Below are positions 47,166-60,900 of a stretch of 64,000 nucleotides of DNA, piece by piece. Source of the DNA: Setaria digitata (Eukaryota; Nematoda; Chromadorea; Rhabditida; Setariidae); assembly GCA_003640385.1 (NCBI GenBank), contig RCAB01000092.1, positions 114,417 to 178,416 on the forward strand. Direction: 5' to 3'. A model generated the notes under the pieces. That model had not been told where the DNA came from. It ran no database searches and worked only from the letters and a program-made list of their open reading frames with translations. The translations under genes and the position numbers were made by a program. Each line of letters opens with the position of its first letter. The stretch's first letter is position 1.

Positions 47166-50100
47166 ACTCCTCCACTAGATAAACCCACTACACCGCCAAT
47201 ACAAACAACAACCGACCCTTTCCTCGGTTATCGGAAATAAGTTAATTTCGCTCATAGGTTAGTTCATAAAGAAACTGATAAATGTATCAAACAAAGCACC
47301 ATACGTGAAAGACGTCAAGGAATGGTATGAACACTAAATCATAGATGATAAAAAAACAGTTAATGATTATGTTGCTGCTCAAGAAGTGAATGAATGAATG
47401 AAATGAATTGAAATTGAGAGGGTCATATCACGCAGGAAGTTCAGACTCATTTTGGGTGGATGATGACCGCTTTAGCATCTAACTTATCACTAAAACTTAA
47501 CAATTACATGGACAAATATGTCATGACAGAACTTATGATATAACTGCATCATCAGGATTTAAAGCTATGACAAATGCGGGATGAGTGACTACTGAAGCCT
47601 GTTTCAGTACTTCCACTGTTTATTCATTCCACAAAGCCTTTTTCGAAGAGTCGTAGGAAGGCGGAAAAGAGCGAGGGAAGGTGGAATATACAATCCAGTA
47701 ATCATCGTCCTCTCCTAGAATTCTAGATGTAACGACTGAGAACCGATGGAAAAATTTAACATGCACATTATTAAGCAGCTTCAGTAGGGAAAATTAAATA
47801 TCAGCTAACCGGGATTTTTGACTTAAATTTTTAAAATGAACATCTTGCAACATGAAGGCCGAAAATTCCACCAGTCGCCAAAAAGTACTGAGAAAAACTA
47901 ATAACCGAGCTGAAACCTCAAAAACCCACAGCGTTAACACTCATGGTTCGCAGTCGCATCAGCATGGCATACTATGTCTACAACAGATGTCAGTGTAGCA
48001 TACTGGGTGGCCAATGACATGGTATGGGGGGTGCTTCGTTACTCGATATTCGTTTCTTAGAATTGTTTGGTGGTCACGGGACTTTGCTAGACTCTTCCAC
48101 TCCCTTTCTCTAGTACCCAGGAGGTCGCGAATGCACACCTGAGTGTTACGGATACCGACTAATACGCCGGTGTACTTGTGATACCACTATGCAGATAAGC
48201 CATGATTGGTGATCACGCTATTTAACGGTTTGAGCATTTTCTTCATCATGTTTACTTCTGTCTTGGAGTAGTAGATCGGGTTGAGGAAAAAGACATACCT
48301 AGGCAAACAACTTCTTGCCGCACTTCATTAGTGTCTACCAAAATTGAGATGATATTCGGGAACTGATCTAACCTAGGTGATACACGCAGTGATATTCTTC
48401 ATTCATAAGTATCGTTTGATAGAAGTGTCGTTAATTTTGCTGAAGATAGGTTCAAGTTACATCGGTTTTAACTGTTGTCACTGTCTTGGAAGATATTTGT
48501 CGAGAGCACAGCCATCTTGTCAGCAGACTTTGCCCTTTATGCTAACTTGTGAAAAGATAATTAGCAGCTTCAGATTTTTATGCGACATCGAAGCATGTTT
48601 GTGATAAAATAAATGACTACAATTTCTTTCTACCAAATGCCCGCAGATCTCTCATACGTTCAACCAAGTACGTGAGGACGAAGTGCGTGAAGTAAATCAA
48701 AGAGCAGTATGCTTCAGTGTTGCTGGCAGGAAATGAACCATTAGCTAAATCAGCAGCATTATCCTTATTGTATAAGACTTCGAACAAAATGGTTTGACTT
48801 CCAATTAATTAACCTCTTATAAATAATTGCAAGGTGTTGTTGATAGAATTATCTCAAAAGTAATCTAAGAATTAGAGGCATCATTAAATAGGTATTTCGT
48901 GAATCCCACTCCTTCTAAAGTCTTTCAACGTACTTCAGCAGCGTATAGATGTTGAAGAGACAATTAAGAACGAGACGGGGTCCGGGTCATAGGACGCTTG
49001 AGAATGGACTGGATAATCCTCATGCATCTGACAAAGCCATGGAAGCAGGTCGACGATAAAAACTGTATGCAAATTGAAGAGATGAAACTACGATATGCAA
49101 GAGAATGGAAGACTAAAAGAGTGGAATTTGTGGTTACTAAAGACGGCGTCCCAGAAATATTTTGTGAGGTTTCATTTTTACCAAATGGAGATATCTATTT
49201 TACTTTCGAATCGATGCTTAAAATCATTCGTCTACAATTTATAATATCTGCTGAGGGTAATGAGGTGAAAATATTTCCGCAAATATGGCAATTAGTTGTG
49301 ATTGGAAGAAATTCGAAGAGTTGAAAAAGAAACTTTAAGGCTTAAGGAAAAAGCAGCACCTCTAATTAATTAAGAACTGGCAAATACTATTTCATCAATA
49401 TTATATCAGCTGTTGTTAATGTAAAGTGCGTCGGAGTAATACATACTTTCATCAGAAATGGTATGCTTAGGAGGAAAAACCTCATAAGCAAAAAATGCAC
49501 ACTTTCTCCTATTGATTATCAATTATCATTTGTGAGGGAATACAGAAGTTCCAAACAAAAAGTTTTCAAAGGTCTTAAAGGCTTGAAGAGATCTATTTTT
49601 GAGCTATACTTATTTAATAGTAATCAGCAGGTCATTTAAAGTGGCGATTGGTATCAGGACAGTATGTCAGTATTTCTACACAAACTCTGTTGGACAACAT
49701 CCTTTTAGATTTCATTTATAGAATAATGAGCTACCATGCACTTCATCGAAATCAGAGGAATAAAGAAAAGGTATTGGGGGAGCCGAGGTTGCCATGTAAA
49801 TATCCAAAGTTTAGACTAATCAATTTCTAACCAATTCGTTCATTTAATATCTTCGTTTTAGGGTCAAATTAAAAGGGTAAGACGATAAGGTAACCAATTA
49901 AATTCTGTACTAAAGTAGCGCAAATATTGGATTTCCACAACACTGTTGAACTTTCGTTAAATGTTTTGGTGCAGTGTGTAACGTTTTTACTTTCAGCTTT
50001 CAATAATACTGAAACATATAATGCATTTTGAAGTTTAATGGAACCAACGGATGATTTAAATAATTACGGCGGGAGTTATTAATAGCAGCTGATTTCAATT

Positions 50101-50717
50101 TTAACCTCTTCATCAAAATTTAGTGGGGAATTACAACAGATCCCTCTCATCAGGACAAATATCGGTGTTTCATGGTCAGAAAAGTAAACTAGAAATAAAG
50201 TAACAAGAAAATGTCGTTCTTAGTCAAAGGAGTTGAAAACAAGCAATATGCGCTAAAAGGCAGGACGTAACCTAGAGTAGTATGGAGTCGCTCAGAATTT
50301 GGAATTCCATAAAAAGGTAAAACGCCGACAAGCCGAAAGAGATTCCTATCTTAACGAAATGTCTGTCAGGTCCCACAGTGTTGTTTCATTTTGATCTCGG
50401 TGACTAAGCAATCGAACGGTAAAAAAATAATTTATTCATTTTCTAGTTTACATTTAAAATAACATCAAAGTCAACTTTTATATGCGACTCTTAAATAACT
50501 GATTGTTTGGGTTTTCGCTATCATACAGCTACAGCTATGTACTGGAATACTTATCTCGAATAATGACTATCTACTTTTTATTGGCTTTTTTTTTTAACCA
50601 TTAAGATATACAATGAAAGGAATAAAACACAATTTATCAAAATCCAAGCAATTTCAAATACAATCAGTTCGTTATCTGCACCATATCGGCCGTTTAAGAA
50701 TACGAGGTATTATTAAG
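47166..50717. other. Gene-poor stretch upstream of ubc-7
   Basis: 3.5 kb with no assembled gene. It includes a GC-richer patch (about 47940-48330) and one plus-strand open frame ending at 49324 (listed separately). The ubc-7 promoter should lie at its left end. Confidence 0.4.
48998..49324 (+). CDS. Orphan open frame, possible exon or gene relic
   Basis: A 108-codon frame contains REWKTKRVEFVVTKDGVPEI then FCEVSFLPNGDIYF, which reads more like protein than the surrounding frames do. It ends RNSKS before TGA. I find no acceptor-donor partners nearby and no family. It may be one exon of an unrecognised gene, a retired gene fragment, or chance. Confidence 0.22.
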   Translation: MRMDWIILMHLTKPWKQVDDKNCMQIEEMKLRYAREWKTKRVEFVVTKDGVPEIFCEVSFLPNGDIYFTFESMLKIIRLQFIISAEGNEVKIFPQIWQLVVIGRNSKS

Positions 50718-52772
50718 TCATGCCTTTAAATTAGGGCTAGAACTATCTTTAACCTTCAGACTGTTTAATATATTCAAAGCACTAGCGATCACATTCATTA
50801 ATTGTACGATCTCATCAGGCTTCTTCGAGTTTTCCAACTGTTCCAAAGCCCATGTCAGCTTCTGTGTAATGGCATTTTCAGCATTCTCTTCCAAAACAGC
50901 TACTTTCGGGCTATCGTTACCCTGAAATTCGCATACGGCCATCACGAGAAGAAAAGAAGTACTCAAAACGACTTCAAAATGAAGAAAGAAATTAAAAAGA
51001 GAAGTGTCAAAGACGATCAATTATCGAGGAGAAACCAGTTATTCAACCCAATGTGCAACCATTTATTTGGTGGACAATCAACCGCGATAAATTACACTGC
51101 ACGTCATCCTTCATAAATGAGATTTATAAAACTAGTAAATCAAAGTTGATCAGAGCACTTAAAAGATATGCTATGTTTTCATTTTAAAACTAGTGATGTC
51201 ACACCCTATCTTGGCAAAACGATTTAATTCACCTTAACTGATGCTGGTGAGGCGACACGTTTTGCCTCATCCAAAAAACAAGCAGTTTCTGGATTTATTC
51301 CTCGATATGGTACAAAGGATGAAATAGTTTCGGCGTCGGTAAAAGTTACAGTAGGGAATGTAGTCGACGAATGATCGGTCACTATTCGGCACTCTTCACT
51401 GTTGCCTTCGTTTTTCTGAAACCGATGAAGTTCTCGATGTTTCTCGCTGCAATAAACGATCAGAATTTGTAATGGACCAACAAAGTTTTGCATACCATGA
51501 TAGTGCTAAACTGTTGATGCCACGGAGCTGCTTCGATTGATTTGTTAACCGCATGCAAAAGCTGATTTGTGGTCGATGTTAAGCCATAGCATGTGTAGGC
51601 AGGTGATGAGAGAGTGAAGGATGATGTAGCTTGCAGTGAGGGAGATTCGTCAACCAAATGATCTGATTCCGAACTTGAGCAACAGCTAGCTCCCTAAAAA
51701 ACCTTATTAAATCCCGCTTGACATCTCTTTATCAATTTAAACGCTTAGCTCTTACAATCATTTCAGTAGATGAGGTCCGTGTTTTTGTAATTTCCAACAT
51801 TTTCATTGTTATGACTTCCATTATTAACCCTTCTCTAGCTTTAAAACATGGGCTACATTTAATTAAAAGCTTTAAACATCAATATATAAGGAAACTACAT
51901 GTACTTACCGATTGCAGAGACCCCGTATAGTCACGCTTCCGTTTCTTCACAACCATCTTTAAAGTCTCCGTATAGTCTTTCGACAATTTAAGCGACCTCA
52001 TAGCTGAATAACAAGTCGATAGCGGTTGCTGAAGTGCAAATAAATGATATAACAAAGAATTCCTATCAGCAAAAAAATAGGAAAAGGTTAGAAGAGAAAT
52101 TTACTAGGCCGGGTGGCTATACGAATGACATGATGGCAACCACAAATAGCTATTATCTTGTTGTAAAACTTCTGGAAATGCATTCATTAACGACGATTTG
52201 ATCTTAATCCAGATATTATGTTGGGGTAGCAGGACTTGGATCAGTAAAAATCAGGAAAATAACAAAATTATTAAGCGACCAAATTTGGCATAAGTGATCT
52301 TTACCAGCATTGGTTTAATTTTCTACCTCTTTTTTACTTCAGTTCCTTAGAAGAACTGACTGAATAATGCTAGGTTCAACCTTAAGAGATAGAAAAACAA
52401 AGTGTGTTCTTTAGCTTTTCATGTCAAAAGGATCTAAAACATATAAATAAACGACATTTACCTTCAGTTCTTGAGAAATTTGGGAGAAAGTTAATCCTTG
52501 TTCTCGTAAACATCGTACACTTTCACCTAATTTCCGATTTTCTGGAAAAGATAACAAAGAAAAACCAACATTTGCATAACAAAGCTACAAAAGTGGTACG
52601 ATGAAAAAAACAGTTCCAATTTAGAATTTGATCGATTTGAATAACATCGCATCATAATGTTCCATCCCACAAAATAATTCCCTATTGAGGATCAAGATAA
52701 TTCAATAAATTTTTTTCCAGCATGATAGTTAGACGTAGAGAAAATACAAAACTTACTTTCTGGATTGTTCAT
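50718..52772 (-). CDS. Orphan protein with N-terminal helix-turn-helix-like segment
   Basis: I do not recognise the family. Six exons at 52757-52772, 52462-52541, 51909-52028, 51496-51693, 51233-51415 and 50718-50921 total 801 nt, 266 aa, with every phase consistent. The N-terminus MNNPEKNRKLGESVRCLREQ continues GLTFSQISQELKQPLSTCYS, the spacing of a helix-turn-helix of the sort found in homeodomain-like or transposase/resolvase DNA binding. A basic segment follows (MVVKKRKRDY). The middle is rich in Ser and Thr (SSSESDHLVDESPSLQATSS; TTFPTVTFTDAETISSFVPY). The C-terminal helix NAITQKLTWALEQLENSKKP leads to EIVQLMNVIASALNILNSLK, which could be an oligomerisation or partner-binding helix. A nuclear role is inference from the basic and HTH-like parts. 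Splice sites are standard, with one acceptor choice (51415) guided by phase. Confidence 0.65.
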
Positions 52773-54037
52773 TGTGGCTGCAAGTCTGATGAGATAGATA
52801 ACTAAACTCCTAAAATAAAAAAAAAGAAATAGATCAACCAATCCATGATTACGTTTTTTAATAATGCGACACATTGGATGGATGTAACGTTACCGAATTG
52901 CAATAAGTGATAGCTTTAAACGACTAGGGAAGTACGACAATTATCATGGAAATTAAAAGAACATATGAAAGGAAATTTTTCTTAAAGGCAAGAAAAAAAA
53001 CTTGCTGCGTTAACTTTTGAGCGCTAGTTCAGCTTCCAAAGGGTCTAAAAAAACAAGTAGGAAAGATTATTTCCGTTTTGAGATAAAAATTGGAACTCTG
53101 AAACTCAGTAATTAATAAACATATAATCAGTAATGGGTAATTAAAACCGGATAGGAAATTTGTCAAGTTTTTTCACGAGAAAGAAGGAAAGGGGAGAAAA
53201 AAAAAATGATTTTCTATACTTTCCGGAAGTGTCCGTTTTGTGATGTGAAATGAATGATTTGGTGAGGGTAGTGCTAAAGGGGTTCAGCTGTGAGAAGCAA
53301 AGAAAATAGTGAAATATTTCCACTCTTTTCTTCAAAAAACGTTGAATGGGGAAGAAAAGAGTTATGTATCGCCGAATGGATTGCACGCTTTTCTGGGTTG
53401 TTCACTGGCAGAAATGTCTGTACCACAAATACGACATTGTTTTGTTTGCTGTAACTGACTCAATCGTAGAACATCCGCAAAAGAATCTCAATACAAATAT
53501 AAATATATATAATGATTTCTTATCATTGCAGAGACTGGTGAAAAAAGTAACCACTATTAAGTGCCGCAAACAGTAAGTACTGTTCATCATCATCAAACGA
53601 CACCGCGACTGTGTTACATCGATATCATGTGCAAGCAAATCGTATAAAATTCATAAAGTTGTTTGTACTTGTCCTAAATATCCCTGTCCTGAATGACCCA
53701 GGAGACGAATGGAGGTCATATACACTAGAACACATTTGCCATTATATATAATACCATGATAGTGTCCATGCATTTGTAGAAGTAATCATTTAAACGATCA
53801 TCAGCTCTACTTAGATGCTCACTCGTCCCGTATAAAACAAGTTACAGAGTAAGGAGGATGGACAGAAGAAAACGATGTCAAAGGAAGGGCAGAAGTGTTA
53901 AGGCACATTACACTTTTCGACTGTCCGGGATCGAACAGTGTCGTTGAAGATGCCACCATCATCTACACCTCCACCACTCACTGCTCACTGTACCACCATA
54001 TAGCAGCCATTATTATTCGCCTGTGAGGAAAGACGAA
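52773..54037. other. Intergenic between the HTH-like gene and the PDI-like gene
   Basis: 1.3 kb separating two divergently transcribed starts, so it should contain both promoters. I see several short open frames on each strand, all without splice or family support, and no clear core-promoter motif. Confidence 0.45.
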
Positions 54038-56906
54038 ATGTGGCGAGAAGTCTGCATTTCTCCATTTCTTCTCGTTGTCTTGCTTGGAACAATAGTTGAA
54101 GCGAAGGTTAGACATTAGCAGTGGATCCATTAGAATACTTCAATGAACAGTAAGTGATTAACAAATTAGCAGCGTGATCGAAAGATAAAACGAGATAAAC
54201 AGTTCTATAAATTCATTTCATCAATGGAAGGTAGGAAAGGAGAGGGAAATGGAGATGGTAGTGGGTTAAATGCTCGGTTGTATTCGGGATGCAATTAATT
54301 ACATTATCATCAAGATTTGCTTTACTTTATCATTCTATCAATGCACTGTAGAAGAAAAATCTGGTAGCCGAATTTGTGAAAGAGTCGGGAGCATCGATTT
54401 TTGGTGACAGTGAAAATTCCAAATTCGCAATACTGATCGAGTCTAAAGAATCCGAGGATTATGATGATCACATGGATGAATTCAAGAAAGCTTCAGAAAA
54501 TTTCGAAGACAAGGTTTCATCATTTTTATACCAAGCATTACTGAAGCAGCAGGAATAAAACTTCCGGATACCTGTTATTAAAAATGTCTAAAAACTAATT
54601 ACTGGAACTTATCTATCTTTAACTCACCACACAAGATTTCTAAAAATTTAATGTTACTGCCTCATACACTTTCTTACGTAATTGAAGACACTGCAATCAT
54701 CCAAATTACTTGGATTCTTCAACTCCTTTCACTCAAATCTTGGTTTCTGCTGTTTCAAAATTTTGAATGAAAGTGATTATATCTAAATTATAAATTCTTC
54801 TTAAGCTTGATTAGGAAAATAAAAAAGACAACAGATATATTTGGAAATCTAAAATTTGGGTCACCTAGCAAAACTAATAGTGTATTTAGGTTCGATTTGT
54901 GTATATCAATTCTGACATAGAAGAGAATTGGCAAATAACCGAATTCCTCGGTTTGATAGCGGAAGATGTCCCGGGTGTGCTATTCGTTGACCTTGACAAA
55001 AACTTCAGGAAGTATAAAGCGGAAATGAAAGAAGTAAGCATTCGCTTCAAAACATTTTAAAACTATGTTTTTTAAATTGCAAATTTCTAAGTTTTTCAGA
55101 CGTAGGTGAAAATTTACCACTTTATTTCTAAGTGAATTTTGACAATTTTAACCTCTTCCACGATAAAGAATAACCTTCTAAGTTCCGTTTTGTACGCGTT
55201 TTTTCATCGTGACCTGCAAGAAACAACAAACAATGTTTCTATAAAAGAAAAACACAGCACGTTGTACAGTGGTATTGCAAAAACAAAAACAACTTATATC
55301 GTGAAATATTCCATAATTTCTCGGGCTCCCGCAACATTTCATCCGTACAAATTTAATTTATTCTTCATTAGGAAAATGAATTTGCAGATAACAAAAAAAG
55401 AAATAGCTTCTTTTGTACAATCATGCTTGGATGGTAAAGCAGTACCTTTCCTGAAAAGTGACGAAATTCCTGACGACTGGAATAAGAAATCCGTGGTTGA
55501 ACTAGTAGGGAAAAATTTCGAAGAGCAAGTATTTGACCCGAAAAAAACAACCTTCGTATTCTTCTGTAAGTTTCTTTCACTTCTTACTTAGTTCCATTTC
55601 CTACACATTACTTTCTTAAAAAAAAAAAAAAAAGGAGATTTCTTTATAAGAAAAAAAGTGGGAAAAAAAGTGGAAAAGGAAGTAAAGGAAATGGCGGGAT
55701 TTAAAAGACCAATTAAAGCTTGTTTCTTATTTCTTTTTTTTTTTAAGAAAATCACTGCAAAGTTCAAATATCATTTGATGATCTTACTACATTTTATCAC
55801 AAAATCTAATCGAAAACATCGGTTAATTTCCAAAATAACCTACATTACACACATCAGCGAACAATAACATATTTTTGTAATAATTATGAGGACATTTCGT
55901 AGTCTGTAGTTACAAAAAGTGTCCAAATTATCGAAATATTTAAATCCTTACAAGAAACTTATTTCCTTTCAAGATTCTGTGACAAAAATTGAATTATCAA
56001 ATATATTAACATATGTTTTATACCTTGATTCTCCTTAGTTTCCAGTCGCTATGGCAAAATATTATTTCAGAAACCAACTGAGCACTTATTCCCCTTTTAT
56101 ATTAATTAGAACATGCCATCGCTGTACCATTCAATGAGGCATGCACTGTCACGCCTTACAAATCATACGTTTTTTTGGGATCAAAGCAGTATCTGAAAAA
56201 GCTTAAACAATAAGACTTGACTAATTTAAAAGGTGGCGACTTGGTATGTAACTGAGAAAATCCCATGCCAAAAAATCCTTCCCAGAAATTAGAACTACCA
56301 GCTTCTTTTTAGATGCGCCCTGGTGTGAAGCATGTCAAAAAACGATTCCAGAATTAGAGAAACTTGGCGAGCTTTACAAAAATGAGAAAAACCTTGTTAT
56401 CGCCAGGATGAATTCAGTGAATAACGAAGTACTCGGACTACCGGTGTTTGACGTACCTACAATTGCGCTATTTATCAAAGGATCCAAAAAAGTTCATTTA
56501 CCCCTTAACCATTTTTTTTTTTTTATATTTTGAAAATTTCTACGATGAATTCAAATAGTATTAAAACAAGGTTGTAGAAGGAAATTTATTTCAAACTTTG
56601 AAGTTTCGGATCTTCAGTCATTAGCCGAAATTTTTTTTATAAAAAACATTGGAATAAAAAATTCAATAATCTTGCTTATATTAATTATCCTTCCATGATT
56701 TTCAGCCTATTTACCATACAGAAGATGAACGTACAGCAAATAATTTCTCTCAGTTTATTACAATGAATTTAAAAAAAGTCAACGAGTCGAACAATATAGA
56801 AGCCGCTGGAAAAAACAAAAATGATGAAGCAGAAAAATATATAAGTGATAAAAAAAAATTGAAAAATAAAAGTAAGGAACAGCTGCGCAATAAGGATGAG
56901 CTTTAA
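54038..56906 (+). CDS. Short ER protein disulfide isomerase with only b' and a' domains
   Basis: ER-luminal thiol oxidoreductase-like protein. Six exons at 54038-54106, 54352-54513, 54890-55033, 55388-55565, 56313-56491 and 56706-56906 total 933 nt, 310 aa. A signal peptide (MWREVCISPFLLVVLLGTIV) is followed immediately by a b'-type domain: FVKESGASIFGDSENSKFAI, then ENWQITEFLGLIAEDVPGVL, SCLDGKAVPFLKSDEIPDDW and VELVGKNFEEQVFDPKKT. The a' thioredoxin fold has the active site APWCEACQKT (C189 and C192) and the cis-proline loop VFDVPTIALFI. A lysine-rich tail ends RNKDEL, an ER-retrieval signal. Canonical PDI (about 500 aa) has a-b-b'-a'; the a and b domains are absent here, and the 245-nt first intron has no room for them. 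The active site is CEAC instead of CGHC. All exons keep phase. Confidence 0.88.
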
Positions 56907-57938
56907 GCTGAAAGTTTAAGAACTGGTAAGATCTCTTCCTGCGATATCTGTACTTCTCATCCCATTACCTTTGCTATATTCCTCACTTGTTTAGGGATGT
57001 CAGCATCCATGAAATTCAGTTTATTGTTTGTCTAATCATTTCTGACATATTGAAATTTATAAAATAAGGTAGAAGGTCTTGCAGAAATGGACAATTTCTT
57101 ATATTATAAATTTGCTATATTTGAAATAGTTTCTTATTTCAATAGACAGTTCTAATGAAGACTTATTGGCTTACATATTGTTGTTCCTTTTGGATCCCGT
57201 TGTATTCCTTTCGACATCTGAAAGCACACGAATGAATATAGGATTCAAGTGACCAGCCAGCAAAAGTAATGCTAGAAGCATATGGAAGTCATTAACTTCA
57301 TCACTTTTTTTTCCTATGATATCACATTAAAACCAGCAACCACCTTCTCCGACTTTCAACTTTCTCAAGGAAACTAGAGATTCTCGCCATCGCAGGATAA
57401 TGATACCAATGACTTAAAAAATTAAAAAAAAAATATTTGGTTAAAAAAAAAAAATGCTACCAAATCATAAAAAGATGACATAGAGGAATAAACTCAAACA
57501 TACAGCAACAAAACAGTACACGATGCCTTAATATTTATTAGCAAGGCTTCCAAAATAAAAGAGGAGCAAAGATGATAATGAGGATAGATTATTTTACTTA
57601 TATATTTCACATCGCATCATTATTTTGAAAAGCACTTTTTTAAAAATGTATTGTAGATGTACAATGGAATCAAAAAAGCTAATTCTATCCATCTTTCTTT
57701 TAACTTACCCCTTCTTTATTTTTATTTTTTGTTGTTGTAACTTAATTTCCTCACTTTTTGAACTATTTCTAAAAATAGCTTTTTCATTATTTTGAATATT
57801 TCTAAAAATAGCTTTTTCATTATTTTTCTAAAAATATATATGATAACTTGTTAATTCTTAATACTGATTCTTAATAAACTAAAATGTTTTAAAGTTCAAA
57901 ACTACCCGTAAAAAATAAGTGAAAAAAATCACAGATTG
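56907..57938. other. Convergent gap between the PDI-like gene and KLHL18
   Basis: 1 kb of very AT-rich DNA between two converging 3' ends. It contains the tandem repeat at 57764-57830. No exon seen. Confidence 0.5.
57764..57830. repeat. 33-bp tandem repeat, about two copies
   Basis: TATTTCTAAAAATAGCTTTT followed by TCATTATTTT is repeated with a 33-bp period, and a partial third copy follows. AT-rich and probably without function. Confidence 0.6.
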
Positions 57939-60900
57939 TTATGATATTTTATTAGGATGGAATGGTATAACGCCTATTCCAACGCCACCTTCGTGTGCCA
58001 CCATACTTGTCGCCAACGTCCACCTGTCCTCCTCAATATTATAGGTCTCCATTGAACTCAAATTTGAAATACCGTCATAACTGAAATTACCTGCATTCAA
58101 GTTGTTGAGTAAAAATAATAAAAGTCACAGTAATCCTCGTGATTGCGAAATAAAAAAAGGAATATTCTCGTGACCGGTAAATTACGTCATAACATAACGA
58201 AATACAAGATGCGGTATGAAACTATTTTAGACTAAACTATTTTTCCATAGAGTTAGGCTCATGAATCGCAGAGAAAGGATAAGAAAGCTATTATTAACTA
58301 ATCTGTTTGAATCATTCAATAGTCCAAAATATTTTCGGACCGAAGAAATGTAATGACAAACCCTGCGACAGCATACAGCACTCCAGCATTGGAAATCAGT
58401 GACACTCGACTTCTTTTTAGATGCATCGGTGATAATGGGTTCCACTCGTCTTTTTCTGGTTCATACACTTCTACACTTTTCAAAAACTGACATCCATCAT
58501 AACTGCAAGTCAATCAGTAATCAGTACTTTTCCTAAAAATGTTACTCACAGTAAAAGGAGAGAAAATATTGAAATTTTACGGAAATTTAACTTCAACAAT
58601 TTATGGTATCTGAGGATGACATTAACGTCCGTATATTTCAAATGTATGCATTCGTTATTACGTAAAATGTTTACCCCCCACAAACGTAGATTTTTCCTCT
58701 AACAGCAGCAGCTCCTAGTCGACATCGCTTGGTGGACATCGACTTAATCACTTGCCATTCACCACTATCAACATTAAAACGTTCCACAGAGTTGAATATT
58801 GACATACCATCGTGTCCGCCTATTACTACAAAACATGCCTGGTTACTTTTAACCTTTATTTTCGGCTCCCTAAGATGCTTAATCTCGTGCATCAAAGCAA
58901 CTATTCATTACAAGAAATCACAATAAGGAGATCAGAATAACAATACCAACAACTTATTACCGTAAATATAATTATCGATAACTGCTATACCCGCAGCAGA
59001 CCTCTGCTTGATCATAGGAGTGGTGAGCGTCCATCGATTTGTACAGGGATTATAAACTTCTACAGATGCAAGCGAACTAATTCCATCATAGCCACCGCAT
59101 ACATAAAGGCGATCATTTACTGCTGCTGCTCCAAGTGCAGAACGTTTGTTAATCAGCGAGCTCACCTGCCAGATAAAAAATACATTACAAAGAAACAAGA
59201 AAAAGTAACATTCAGTACACTATGTGTCTTTGCAAAACAACAGAACAAAAATAAAAGTACTTACTGCGTAAGAGATAGGCTTATTACACCTTAAATGGCA
59301 TCAGCTTGTAATTCCTCATAACGCTCACAAATATAGCCGATGTATTACCAGGATAATTTATTACTATATTTTAGATTCTTTTGGAAAGCTGCGATTTTAT
59401 TCTAAAAGTGTTTATCCACTAATTCAAATTTAACCTCGCTCCATTTGTTCTGATCTGGATCAAAGACTTCAACAGTACGTAGCCTGTCATGTCCGTTGAA
59501 ACCGCCAATCGCATACAGCATACGATTCATTACGGCAACTCCCACCCGTGATCGGATTGAATTCATCGGTTGTGCTGATGTCCATTTACCTGAAAAGCAA
59601 TTGTATCCTTCGGAGAAGCCAATTACTTGATATCATAAAGTTCCGATAAAGAAATAATGAAAAGCGTTTACCGGTCATTGGGTCATACATCTCAACTGTA
59701 GACAAGGAATCACCAGCATTCGTTAAACCACCCACCGCGAAAATTAAACCAGGAACATCAAAGCAGCATCTCTGTTTTGTCCTGCACAAACAATTTAATT
59801 TTTCTCTTCAAAATTCCAATTCCATTAAAAGGAAAGAGAAGTCCTGGTTGTATTAAACATACATTAAACTTATCAAGTAGGGAGGAAAATTAAGTTTTTT
59901 AGGCGTCTTTTGACCTTGTTTTAGATATTTTAATATCTATCAATATTTTCAAAGCAAAAGCTGTGAGGTACCTGAATTTTTTGAGAGACTTTCTCCGTTC
60001 CGGCATAAGATGGTAATCTTTTGCCTCATCAATTAGATCGCGGCAGTCAAGACATTCACGAATGAAAGGATGAGAAGCAATGTGATCGGTGATGAAATGA
60101 GGCTTCAACAACGGCATCCTGACGCAAGTTAGCACCCTAAAATTTGACTTGTCAAAGAAACATAAGACTAATTACAATAGAAATTGCTCTATATAACAAA
60201 ACCGAAACTTGATTTCCTATACAGCACCACTAATTTTGTTCTTTTTTTAACGAGCCAATATACGAAGAGAAAACGATTTTAAAAGGAATGAAAATATAAT
60301 GCTGACAACAAATGCTGCAAGGCAGTATTTAAATGATAGAGGAAGAACTTTTTGATCCAGATGTTAGTAATTAGTAATTTCACCTTGGCCATACTAGTTC
60401 AAATAACAAGTTCTGAATATTTTATATACTGACGAAGTCAGCCCAAAATACAATCCGTCTCATTCACTAATCTTGTCATTTTCTATTTTCATCGGCCTCA
60501 GATAATTTGATTAGTGACAACCTATTGAATCTCTATACCCGAGAAAGCTGTTTTTCAGTTACTTTCTTTTTATTAGGTTCTTTCTGCAACTACAATAATC
60601 ACGCGGGATAAAAAATAAAAAAAAAAAAATAAAAAGAACATATCAGATGTCAAATCAAGAATTCCAAGTCCTCAAAGTGCCTATTAATTATTTGCCGACA
60701 AATAACCAAAGGTTTTTAGAAATATTCTACTCTTACTAATATATAAGTATTACCTTGGCAAATATTGCTTCCTTTCAGGATCGTGCTGAACCCATCGCAT
60801 GCAGGCATCAAACATTTGCTCTTCACTTTCAACAAATAATTCATCCCTGCTCAATATTGTTACTACATCATCTACTGATAAAGCCAAGTATTCCTCACCT

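Noticed and set aside
53141..53638. Frames on both strands upstream of the PDI-like gene
   Set aside because: No domain, no consistent splice sites; AT-rich chance frames.
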